Part shown: piece after piece, positions 8,350 through 14,456 of the stretch
How positions within the stretch are numbered: the stretch's first letter is position 1
Layout: each line of letters opens with the position of its first letter
NCBI GenBank assembly: GCA_028284675.1
Contig: JANQRI010000044.1
Location: 1-22,282, forward strand
Reading direction: 5' to 3'
From: Gammaproteobacteria bacterium
GTDB lineage: Bacteria > Pseudomonadota > Gammaproteobacteria > HTCC5015
DNA length: 22,282 nt
Made by a program: the position numbers and the translations under genes
The notes under the pieces: generated by a model
The model's database searches: none
Seen by the model: only the letters and a program-made list of their open reading frames with translations
Told to the model about the DNA's origin: nothing

Positions 8350-8383
8350 GCGCCTCAGCCGTGTTCGCGCACGGCTGGGGTGC
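8350..8383 (-). promoter_or_regulatory. 14-bp hairpin in the divergent intergenic region
   Basis: CAGCCGTG, loop TTCGCG, CACGGCTG form a perfect 8-bp core. The stem extends outward to 14 pairs with only two G-U pairs (8350 with 8383). No U-run follows on either strand, so it is not a standard terminator. It lies in the leader of the leftward operon, 30 bases before the micro-ORF start. Confidence 0.6.
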
Positions 8384-8413
8384 GACTACTGTATTTCAGC
8401 AGCCAATACTTAA

Positions 8414-8458
8414 TGTACCCCCGAATAGTCGAAATTGCAAGGACTATTTGTACCCCCG
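8414..8458 (+). promoter_or_regulatory. candidate operator of the RHH regulator
   Basis: Two perfect direct repeats TGTACCCCCG (8414-8423 and 8449-8458) flank the inverted repeat AATAGTC / GACTATT (8424-8430 and 8442-8448). The right copy overlaps the -35 box of the rightward promoter. Ribbon-helix-helix repressors typically bind such clustered repeats, so autoregulation is likely by inference. Confidence 0.65.
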
Positions 8459-8475
8459 CTATGTCTGTGTATAAT
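8448..8475 (+). promoter_or_regulatory. sigma-70-type promoter of the RHH/STAND pair
   Basis: TTGTAC (8448-8453), a 16-bp spacer and a consensus TATAAT (8470-8475). Only seven bases separate the -10 box from ATG 8483, so the transcript would begin at or next to the start codon (leaderless). Confidence 0.75.
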
Positions 8476-8482
8476 TCCCACT

Positions 8483-8668
8483 ATGACTAAAAAACAATCT
8501 AAGAAAATGGGGCGTCCTCCCGTCGATAATCCAGCGACCAAAAGGCTGCCGAATATCAGGGTTACTGAGGAAAAGCTTCAAGAATATAGAGACAAAGCGC
8601 AGCAGGAAGAAAAATCATTTAGCGATTGGGTACGTTGTGCGCTTGATAGAGCGTTGAGGCGGAAGTGA
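8483..8668 (+). CDS. ribbon-helix-helix (CopG/Arc-like) small regulator
   Basis: This 61-residue protein has a basic N-terminal tail (MTKKQSKKMGRPP), a beta-strand region (TKRLPNIRVTEEKLQEY) and two helices (SFSDWVRCALDRALRR), the pattern of ribbon-helix-helix dimeric repressors. ATG 8483 is preferred to the upstream alternative start at 8435, because that one would place the promoter inside the gene. There is no Shine-Dalgarno because the message is probably leaderless. It lies 36 bases before the STAND-Mrr gene on the same strand and probably controls that gene by binding the repeats at 8414-8458. An antitoxin-like role is also possible, since many RHH proteins are antitoxins. Confidence 0.8.
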   Translation: MTKKQSKKMGRPPVDNPATKRLPNIRVTEEKLQEYRDKAQQEEKSFSDWVRCALDRALRRK

Positions 8669-8704
8669 GACAAGGCACAGGTTTTCACTCTGGTATAAAA
8701 CTAA

Positions 8705-9826
8705 ATGGATGCAATGAAAGAATACGAATTCAAGTCAGTTTATGACTCTACTTTTATAGGTAGAAAACATGAAGAAAAATGGCTTAGAGATCACTACTTC
8801 AGGACTTTTCGGCCACCTCGTCCAATCTTAGTTTCTGGATTTGCAGGTATAGGGAAAACCACTTTAATCAAACAGTTCTTAGCTTCAACTAGATTATCCA
8901 GTATTCCTTATTGGGTTGATTTAGAGAGAGCAAATGACCCACAAGAAATAATTAACCATTTTTTGGAGTGTCTGTATGTTGATATTCCACGCCGTGATTT
9001 TATTGTGGTTGTTGATGGCTCTGACTTTTTATCTAGCGAACAAATACATGATTTAATTCGAAAAATATACAATGTTAAAGCCACCCGTGGCCTTATCTTC
9101 ATAGGTAGAGAAAGCAGGGATATTGATGGTGTTGAACACCTTAATTTGGTTAATCTTGATGAGAGTGAGGCTGGCGATTTAGTGGCTCAATTAATGGATG
9201 ATGAGTCAGACAATTTTTCGTTGACTAAAGTATTAGGGATGACTAAAGGCCATCCTTTAGCTATATCACTTTTAGCAAAGTTACTAAAAAATGGGCAACC
9301 TGGAAATTTGGAAAGTATCCTGTCAGGCCATATTTATGATTTTTCTAAAGGAATTGCGCTTTCCAATACAGAAATAATTACTAATGTAAGACCTAGAATT
9401 ATATCTGCTACTGATTATTTGATTCAAAAATTAAGAAAACAACCTCAGTCAATTTATGATCTCGCTCCTAGGAAGTTTGAAGAGCTTTTAGCAGAGTTGT
9501 TGACTGATATGGGGTGGGAAGTTGAATTGACTAAGGCTACTCGAGATGGAGGAAAAGATATATTAGCATACCTCGATACTGAAGTTGGCAAAATGCTTTG
9601 TTTGGTAGAAGCTAAAAAATATCGTGAAGATAGAAAAGTCGGGGTAGATTTGGTTCGTTCTTTGTACGGAACTCTTTATGATCATAGGGCATCAAGTGCT
9701 ATGTTGGTCACTACTTCATCGTTTACATCTGGCGCAAAGGAGTTTCAAGAAAAATATGAATATCAACTTTCTTTGCGTGACTACAGTGATTTGGTTCAAT
9801 GGATTCAAAATTATAAATCGTTGTAG
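8705..9826 (+). CDS. STAND-type ATPase fused to an Mrr-like restriction endonuclease domain
   Basis: This is a 373-residue two-domain protein. The N-terminal NTPase has Walker A GFAGIGKTT (residues 45-53), Walker B IVVVDGSD (about 99-106), a GLIFIGRES strand (about 130-138) and a STAND-typical GHPLAISLL (about 182-190). The C-terminal Mrr/PD-(D/E)xK domain (about 255-365) has the expected GGKDI aspartate (near 285) and VEAKKY as the ExK pair (near 302-304). Proteins joining STAND switches to nucleases are antiviral sensors in bacteria (the Avs and NACHT groups), with the nuclease as killing effector. No long TPR-like sensor follows, so the family placement is open. Its base composition (about 35-38% GC in sampled lines) is clearly lower than the capsid genes, suggesting recent transfer as cargo. 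The start could also be ATG 8714. Confidence 0.85.
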   Translation: MDAMKEYEFKSVYDSTFIGRKHEEKWLRDHYFRTFRPPRPILVSGFAGIGKTTLIKQFLASTRLSSIPYWVDLERANDPQEIINHFLECLYVDIPRRDFIVVVDGSDFLSSEQIHDLIRKIYNVKATRGLIFIGRESRDIDGVEHLNLVNLDESEAGDLVAQLMDDESDNFSLTKVLGMTKGHPLAISLLAKLLKNGQPGNLESILSGHIYDFSKGIALSNTEIITNVRPRIISATDYLIQKLRKQPQSIYDLAPRKFEELLAELLTDMGWEVELTKATRDGGKDILAYLDTEVGKMLCLVEAKKYREDRKVGVDLVRSLYGTLYDHRASSAMLVTTSSFTSGAKEFQEKYEYQLSLRDYSDLVQWIQNYKSL

Positions 9827-9989
9827 TTCTGAAAATTAAAAATATGATCGCTTGAAAAATATTTTATTAACGTCTTTTTTTCTTTTGAATGTATCTCTGA
9901 TTTTAATTTTATCGATCAATTTTAAATGGCGAAATTTTTTCAGGTGTTACTATTCATAGAATATTTTTAATGGCTTGTAGTGATTCGAG

Positions 9990-11237
9990 CTATTTGCCTC
10001 TTTTTCTTTTTTTAGCGCTTTTGGGTTTCATTCGCTCAAGTGATAGGTGGTATGAATGGTAATCCGGGCTATCTTCAGAATTGCTTAAACTCCCGAACTC
10101 GTAGGATAGCCCCCTGCGTTTTGGCCCAAAAACTCTAGCGTATTCACCCCGGAAAGCATGAAAAGTATCCCATTCTTTTTTGCTTTGAGTTTTTTCATCA
10201 TAGTTTGGCTGCCAAGGCCTTCTGCCATATGCGTCAAACCCGTCAGCTGTGCCATCATTGTGCCCGATAATTACTTCAGAACTAAAACCAGCAGATCGAG
10301 GATCAGGCATCAACAAATAACCTAAGCCTAGCTTATTCCAGTACTGCGTTTGAATGTTATTCTCTGGGTACAACCACTCTTTTTGAGTCGCAGCTATATA
10401 GCGGTACGCTCTACTTTTTATTATGTAATTTATTTCATTAACCTCAAGGTCAGAAAGTATTCGGTGTGTTTGTATTTGCGTGAAATTAAACATTGCCGTT
10501 CTGAATAAATCAGGATTAGGGCGAGGTTTTAACGGGTTCCCGTATGGGTTCCTAACCCATGAAAGGTTGGTCAGAATTAGTATTTTATTTAAGTTAAGTG
10601 GAAAAAGTGTGTGGGTTCCCGAAAGGCGTATATCGGGATCATTGAATCCTCGGCACCATTTTGAGCCAGGAAAGCAAGCTGGGTTATATACCGTAACCGG
10701 GTGGTCGGAAATTATAAATTTGGTTTCTGACTCAGTAGCATCGGCAATACTCCAAATGCACTCTGTCCAGATGGCACAGAAAATTTGCCGGAGCCTCTGC
10801 ATTTCATGTAACACTCTATTTTTATCATTTGAATTAATCAGCGCAGAAAAATAATCTAAGCCTTTTGGTGTGCGTAGCTTTTGTATGCTCATGTATGGAA
10901 GCATGATATGCAGTAGCTTTGGCTCTACACTTGGATGAGTAAAGTTAGCGAAATACTCAATTGCATCAGGTGCGGCGGAGTCGACTGCTCCGAAAAAAAA
11001 CTGCTCTATTTCTGTTGACTCATAGTCACCAAATTTTGTGGTATATAAATCATCTTTGTAGAAACATCTTGGAGGTCCCCACCTTAATAGAGAGTTTCTT
11101 GTGAAGCGATGATTATTCTTGATAACCGTTTCAGGTTTTAAATCTAAGTAATAAAATTTTTTTTCTTTTAAAGAGTCTGGTAGGAAGCGCTCTTGATACC
11201 ATTTAGGTACATAGTGATTTCTTTTGTATTCCGACAT
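9990..11237 (-). CDS. DUF4238 family protein
   Basis: This 415-residue protein opens with NHYVPKWYQERFL, the hallmark N-terminus of DUF4238, a family of unknown activity scattered through mobile and accessory DNA. There is no signal peptide or membrane span, and the C-terminus is strongly basic (MKPKSAKKRKRGK). Its ATG follows the stop of the 11238 gene directly (TAGATG), so the two are translationally coupled. It is the last gene of the leftward repressor operon and is probably expressed in the lysogen. That position is typical of superinfection-exclusion or lysogenic-conversion genes, so a defence role is plausible but not shown. Bases 9827-9989 to its left are AT-rich and without a gene. 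Confidence 0.85.
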   Translation of the reverse strand: MSEYKRNHYVPKWYQERFLPDSLKEKKFYYLDLKPETVIKNNHRFTRNSLLRWGPPRCFYKDDLYTTKFGDYESTEIEQFFFGAVDSAAPDAIEYFANFTHPSVEPKLLHIMLPYMSIQKLRTPKGLDYFSALINSNDKNRVLHEMQRLRQIFCAIWTECIWSIADATESETKFIISDHPVTVYNPACFPGSKWCRGFNDPDIRLSGTHTLFPLNLNKILILTNLSWVRNPYGNPLKPRPNPDLFRTAMFNFTQIQTHRILSDLEVNEINYIIKSRAYRYIAATQKEWLYPENNIQTQYWNKLGLGYLLMPDPRSAGFSSEVIIGHNDGTADGFDAYGRRPWQPNYDEKTQSKKEWDTFHAFRGEYARVFGPKRRGLSYEFGSLSNSEDSPDYHSYHLSLERMKPKSAKKRKRGK

Positions 11238-11567
11238 CTATATGCTATTTTCCACATAAATTAATTCAATTTCTGGTAACTCAGGATACTTTCTTCCGGA
11301 AGTACCGGAAGGGATCGCCGTATCGTTAATGTAGTAAACGGGTTGGCTTACCGGGCTATTGAGTAAGCTTTCCGGTTGCTCATATGTCATCAAGTTTTGC
11401 TCAGTGGATAACATGCCAACCTGAATACCGGTAAAGAACAAACAAAAACCGGTAAGCAAATAAAAAACATGAAACAAAGTTTCCGGTTTCTTCATCCGGA
11501 ACGATACCGGGGGCGTCATCAATTGCAGAATTTCCTTCCGGATACGTTGGCGATCTTGTGTGTTCAT
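11238..11567 (-). CDS. single-span membrane protein in the repressor operon
   Basis: This 109-residue protein has a short basic N-terminus (RQRIRKEILQ), one hydrophobic segment at about 30-52 (LFHVFYLLTGFCLFFTGIQV) and a polar C-terminal tail. It starts 10 bases after the stop of the repressor gene, with GAGG as ribosome site, and its stop abuts the DUF4238 start. The family is not recognised. It may anchor or partner the DUF4238 protein, or act in superinfection immunity, by analogy with small membrane proteins of prophages. Confidence 0.75.
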   Translation of the reverse strand: MNTQDRQRIRKEILQLMTPPVSFRMKKPETLFHVFYLLTGFCLFFTGIQVGMLSTEQNLMTYEQPESLLNSPVSQPVYYINDTAIPSGTSGRKYPELPEIELIYVENSI

Positions 11568-11577
11568 AAGCCCATCC

Positions 11578-12060
11578 TCAAGCGGCTATTTTTATTAACT
11601 GAATGACATTCGACATATCAATTTCTTGGTCGTCCTGCTTCCAGTATTGCCCGTAGAGCAGGCTAATAATTTTAGACTTCCGGTCAGGCGGGAGTTCAAT
11701 ATCGTGTTTTTGGGCAGCGGTTTCGACCGCTTCGATAACAATCTCCATCAAGTCAGTATCCAGGTAAGAATCATCCGGGGTTGTTGACCGGAAACCTTCC
11801 GGAGTAACCTGTCCTGCACGGGGGCAAGGCGACCCCAGCACAAACCACATGGCATATTTCCGGAAATCCGGGAATTTAAACAGCTTAATGAGTTGATCAA
11901 ACCGGGGAATCTGCCCTTGTTCGACTGCTCGCCAGGTGCCGAAGGCTATTCCGGTAGCTTCGCTGGCGGCGCGGGCCGATAACCCCTCCGCTTTCCGGAC
12001 TGCCTTAAACTTTTCGGCGATTTCCTCGTTTACTGACTCAAAACTATTGCTTTCCGGCAT
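11578..12060 (-). CDS. CI-like phage repressor with XRE helix-turn-helix
   Basis: This 160-residue protein has an N-terminal helix-turn-helix (LSARAASEATGIAFGTWRAV, about 27-46) and a C-terminal helical part. There is no S24 peptidase domain, so it would not be cleaved by RecA like lambda CI. It should bind the operators in 12073-12160 and repress the rightward early operon that diverges from it. The two membrane/DUF4238 genes follow in the same operon. ATG 12060 has GGGG about nine bases upstream, a modest ribosome site. Confidence 0.85.
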   Translation of the reverse strand: MPESNSFESVNEEIAEKFKAVRKAEGLSARAASEATGIAFGTWRAVEQGQIPRFDQLIKLFKFPDFRKYAMWFVLGSPCPRAGQVTPEGFRSTTPDDSYLDTDLMEIVIEAVETAAQKHDIELPPDRKSKIISLLYGQYWKQDDQEIDMSNVIQLIKIAA

Positions 12061-12072
12061 AAATTACCCCAA

Positions 12073-12160
12073 TTGACTTGAAAACGGGTCAAACCTGACC
12101 TATGCTATTTACCAGGAAACAGGTATTTTAAAACTGAATATAGCGTGAAAACGGGTAAAA
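12073..12160. promoter_or_regulatory. divergent operator region of the lysogeny switch
   Basis: Within the 104-base gap between the divergent regulators lie two perfect 11-bp direct repeats TGAAAACGGGT (12079-12089 and 12146-12156) and an inverted repeat GGTCA-AACC-TGACC (12087-12100). The first repeat overlaps the -35 box and the inverted repeat fills the spacer of the rightward promoter; the second repeat lies just before the start codon at 12165. These are the best candidates for repressor and Cro/excisionase binding. Confidence 0.7.
12078..12106 (+). promoter_or_regulatory. rightward early promoter
   Basis: TTGAAA (12078-12083), a 17-bp spacer and TATGCT (12101-12106) read toward the 12165 gene. 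It overlaps the operator repeats, so repression in the lysogen is expected. I found no convincing promoter for the leftward repressor transcript. Confidence 0.65.
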
Positions 12161-12164
12161 ATCT

Positions 12165-12359
12165 ATGTCAAATGTTAATTTACAGATCATTGTTCCGGAA
12201 ATGACCATCGAAAAATATGCTGAAGAGACCGGACTCACCAAGCGTACTGTCGACGGCATGATTCAGCGGGGCTATTTGCCTTCGGTCAAAACCGGAAAAC
12301 GCCGCATGGTGAATGTGGCGGTTCGTGTGCTTGAGTGCCTGGAAATCAAAGGCAGTTAA
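12165..12359 (+). CDS. small helix-turn-helix regulator (Cro/Cox/excisionase-like)
   Basis: This 64-residue protein contains a MerR/AlpA-type winged helix: TIEKYAEETGLTKRTVDGMI followed by the wing QRGYLPSVKTGKRRMVN. Such proteins act as Cox/Xis directionality factors and as anti-repressors. It is the first gene of the rightward operon, divergent from the repressor, the classical Cro/Cox place. Start ATG 12165 lacks a clear ribosome site; an internal ATG at residue 13 is possible. Confidence 0.8.
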   Translation: MSNVNLQIIVPEMTIEKYAEETGLTKRTVDGMIQRGYLPSVKTGKRRMVNVAVRVLECLEIKGS

Positions 12360-12362
12360 CCG

Positions 12363-12524
12363 GTGAACTCTCGGAAAAAAATCAAACGCATGAAGGTCGG
12401 CAAAGGTTTAACCAAAAAGCGGGCTTATGAATTACTCGCAGCTCGGTTAAATGTCGTGCCGGAGCGCGTGCGTTATTGGAAATATAACCGGGTGACCGGT
12501 TGGGTTAGTGCCAAGTTGAAATAA
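12363..12524 (+). CDS. small basic protein, GTG start
   Basis: This 53-residue peptide from GTG 12363 begins MNSRKKIKRMKVGKGLTKKR and has a helical, DNA-binding-like middle (AYELLAARLNVVPERVRYWK). It starts three bases after the preceding stop, with AAAGG upstream inside that gene. Dense Lys/Arg and the possible helix-turn-helix suggest nucleic-acid binding. It is the only early gene here that might serve replication or transcription control. ATG 12390 is an alternative start. Confidence 0.65.
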   Translation: MNSRKKIKRMKVGKGLTKKRAYELLAARLNVVPERVRYWKYNRVTGWVSAKLK

Positions 12525-12541
12525 CCAAAGATTTTATAACC

Positions 12542-12577
12542 GCACCGTCGTGAGACGGCGCATTCCCTTAGCAGGAG
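12542..12577 (+). promoter_or_regulatory. 5'-UTR hairpin element, copy 1 (before zinc-ribbon gene)
   Basis: CCGTC-GTGA-GACGG (12545-12558), then three bases, ATTCCC (12562-12567), TTAGCA, GGAG (12574-12577) and six bases to ATG 12584. The copy at 14416-14450 has the same parts and the same spacings, but all five stem pairs differ. In both, the stem is bounded by an A/C mismatch followed by at least one more pair. The GGAG is the ribosome site. Confidence 0.75.
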
Positions 12578-12583
12578 GTTGCT

Positions 12584-12916
12584 ATGAAAAAAGCAGTCGG
12601 GCAAACCACATGCCCTGAATGTGGATCAGAAGAAACCGTCATGCACGACGGGCGCAAGTATTACATCAAATGCTCGTCGTGCGGCGCGTTAATCAATTAT
12701 CAATCCAACGCGGCGAAAGCGCGCATCGAAGCCAAGCTCAAACCGGTAAACGATGAACCTACCGAACCGGAAGAAGTAAAAGACATTCCGGAAGCTGAAC
12801 TGGAAAAACCGGAAGCCCTAGAGCATCAGGAAAGCAAGCCTAAGAAAACCAAACCCTATAAACCTGCCCGCGAAACCGACAAAGGTTTGCTGGGCAGTTA
12901 TGACGATTGGTTTTAG
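12584..12916 (+). CDS. zinc-ribbon protein
   Basis: This 110-residue protein has an N-terminal zinc ribbon with two knuckles (CPECGSEE at residues 10-17 and CSSCGAL at about 31-37), then an acidic, Pro/Glu/Lys-rich unstructured tail. Zinc-ribbon proteins next to the packaging ATPase recur in double-jelly-roll viruses of bacteria. It may bind nucleic acid or act in transcription of late genes; it could also act on the two matched UTR hairpins, one of which precedes its own gene (speculative). Its stop lies 12 bases before the next ATG, which has its own AGGAGG. Confidence 0.8.
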   Translation: MKKAVGQTTCPECGSEETVMHDGRKYYIKCSSCGALINYQSNAAKARIEAKLKPVNDEPTEPEEVKDIPEAELEKPEALEHQESKPKKTKPYKPARETDKGLLGSYDDWF

Positions 12917-12928
12917 GAGGTTAAAGCA

Positions 12929-13429
12929 ATGAGCAACTTTATTGATACTTCCGAAGAAACCGTCAACGCCGAGTTTGACGAAGCCGCCAAAGAGCTAGGC
13001 ATTGATGAACAACAACCGGAAAACCCGGAAGGTGATTCCGGAGCTGTTGATGAAATGCAGCGCCAAGCCGAAATCGAAATTGCCAAAGTAATGATTGGCA
13101 AAGCATTGAAGTTCACTGTATCCGGTTTGGTTAAGGTTGAAGTGACAGCAGACCTTTACGACGAAACAGCCGAAGCTTACGCGGTGTTAATCGTTAAACA
13201 TTTTCCCGGTGGTTTGTTTGCTTTTCTGGATAAGTACAAAGAAGAAATCGCCGCCGGTACTGCGACCTTTGTTTTAGTCGGCGCTGTTCGTAAAGCCGCC
13301 ATTTTGAAACAGGCTGAAAAACGCGAAGCCGAAGCAGAACAAGCGAGACAACAACACAACAAACCGGAACAAAACCAATTCGACATTGAAACCAAACCGG
13401 AAGGAGCCAACCATGACGATGCGCAATGA
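12929..13429 (+). CDS. phage protein of unknown function upstream of the packaging ATPase
   Basis: This 166-residue protein is not recognised. It has an acidic N-terminal third (SEETVNAEFDEAAKELGIDE), a predominantly helical, partly hydrophobic middle (FPGGLFAFLDKYKEEIAAGTATFVLVGAVRKAA, about 92-124) that could touch a membrane, and a charged C-terminal coiled-coil tail rich in Glu/Gln. AGGAGG lies about ten bases upstream of ATG 12929. The last 17 bases overlap the ATPase gene. Position suggests a virion assembly or packaging partner of the ATPase. Confidence 0.8.
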   Translation: MSNFIDTSEETVNAEFDEAAKELGIDEQQPENPEGDSGAVDEMQRQAEIEIAKVMIGKALKFTVSGLVKVEVTADLYDETAEAYAVLIVKHFPGGLFAFLDKYKEEIAAGTATFVLVGAVRKAAILKQAEKREAEAEQARQQHNKPEQNQFDIETKPEGANHDDAQ

Positions 13430-14168
13430 TGGCTTAATGGGTTTGTTTGTCGGTATATCTCGTTCCGGTAAATCAACGCCGATAAAAGTCTTTATCGAGA
13501 AAGCTAATCGGCTTTTGATTTGGGATGCAAAAAACGAATACGGCGCAGCCTTTGGTCTAATAGTCATCCGGACATTACCGGAGCTTTTAGACGCTTTGCG
13601 TAACTGCAAAACCAATGGCCGCTTTGCTTATGTTCCATCCGGGTATAACCGGAAAGAGTTCGATAGCTTTTGCCGGTTAGCGCATACCTGGAACCGACAA
13701 AAAGAAGCCGTTATCGTGATTGAAGAATTAGCCGCAGTCACTAACGCGGGTAAAGCGGCCGGTTATTGGGGCGTGTTAGTTAATCAATCACTAGGGCTAG
13801 GTGCAACCTTATTGGCAACCGTGCAACGTGGCCAGGAAGTGGATAAGTCCATAATGAATAACGCGACTTATCTCTATGTCTGCCAACACAATACCGATGA
13901 CGATGCCAAGTACATGGCAAATAAAATCGGCGTCAATATATCGCTTATCCCTAGAGTGCCGATGCAGTTTCTTATCTGGTCGCCGTCTCGCGGATTGATT
14001 CTGCAGGGCAAAGTTGAATACCGTGCCGACGGTAAGTTAGTCACAGAAAAATCCCCCAGCACACTGAAGAAAAATGCAAAGCCCGTTTTTTATCGCGCAG
14101 GATTAGAGAGAAAAAAGATTCGGCCTGCAACTCGAATTGGTTTGTTTCATGGCTTGCGTTATCGCTGA
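13413..14168 (+). CDS. genome-packaging ATPase (FtsK/HerA superfamily, PM2 P9-like)
   Basis: This 251-residue enzyme is the ATP-driven motor proposed to load DNA into the preformed, membrane-containing capsid. Walker A is GISRSGKST (residues 14-22) and Walker B is VIVIEEL (about 99-105), followed by a conserved Gln/Arg-containing stretch (ATVQRGQEVD). Length and motif spacing fit the small packaging ATPases of PRD1/PM2-type viruses, not terminases. ATG 13413 is chosen because GGAAGGAG lies seven bases upstream; an in-frame TTG at 13386 is less likely. It follows the 12929 gene with a 17-base overlap and precedes the capsid genes. Confidence 0.88.
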   Translation: MTMRNDGLMGLFVGISRSGKSTPIKVFIEKANRLLIWDAKNEYGAAFGLIVIRTLPELLDALRNCKTNGRFAYVPSGYNRKEFDSFCRLAHTWNRQKEAVIVIEELAAVTNAGKAAGYWGVLVNQSLGLGATLLATVQRGQEVDKSIMNNATYLYVCQHNTDDDAKYMANKIGVNISLIPRVPMQFLIWSPSRGLILQGKVEYRADGKLVTEKSPSTLKKNAKPVFYRAGLERKKIRPATRIGLFHGLRYR

Positions 14169-14219
14169 GTGGTAATGAGTTAAGAAAAATATTTTTAATT
14201 AGCTTTTTAAAAATTGGGC

Positions 14220-14248
14220 TTGACAACTTCCGGAAGCGTTTATCTAGC
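14220..14248 (+). promoter_or_regulatory. candidate late promoter with palindrome in its spacer
   Basis: A consensus TTGACA (14220-14225) is followed at 17 bp by TCTAGC, or at 15 bp by TATCTA, both weak -10 boxes. The perfect palindrome CTTCCGGAAG (14227-14236) sits in the spacer. It lies in the 123-base gap after the ATPase gene, ahead of the 14292 and capsid genes. A weak -10 suggests activation by a regulator. Confidence 0.55.
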
Positions 14249-14291
14249 ATCAGTAACAGAGACACACATTTTAATTTTTAGAGGAAAACTT

Positions 14292-14405
14292 ATGTCAGCC
14301 AAAATGCGTAACTTAATGATCACCGCCGGAGTTGCAGTTCTGCTTTCTGCGTTGGTGGTATGGGCATCCAATAACGTCCGTTTTGTAAAAGACTTCATTG
14401 GATAA
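14292..14405 (+). CDS. 37-residue membrane protein
   Basis: ATG 14292 has AGAGGA nine bases upstream, better than the earlier in-frame start at 14214. The peptide has a short basic N-terminus and one hydrophobic helix (LMITAGVAVLLSALVVWAS), then a polar tail NNVRFVKDFIG. Small single-span proteins of this kind populate the internal membrane of PM2-like virions, which is the likely role here. Confidence 0.75.
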   Translation: MSAKMRNLMITAGVAVLLSALVVWASNNVRFVKDFIG

Positions 14406-14415
14406 TATTTTTACC

Positions 14416-14450
14416 TATCGCTGTGAAGCGACATATTCCCGAAGCTGGAG
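14416..14450 (+). promoter_or_regulatory. 5'-UTR hairpin element, copy 2 (before capsid gene)
   Basis: TCGCT-GTGA-AGCGA (14418-14431), three bases, ATTCCC (14435-14440), GAAGCT, GGAG (14447-14450) and six bases to ATG 14457. Every spacing equals that of copy 1 at 12542-12577. Confidence 0.75.
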
Positions 14451-14456
14451 TTTTTT

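Noticed and set aside
8435..8482. Longer N-terminus for the ribbon-helix-helix gene
   Set aside because: It would translate through the TATAAT box; the first 16 residues do not fit the family and there is no ribosome site.
10480..10854. Rightward 124-codon frame
   Set aside because: It is antisense to the DUF4238 gene, whose N-terminal signature and operon context are clear.
12574..14450. RegB-type cleavage at GGAG as explanation of the matched leaders
   Set aside because: GGAG is also just a Shine-Dalgarno and no regB-like gene is visible, so I do not claim it.
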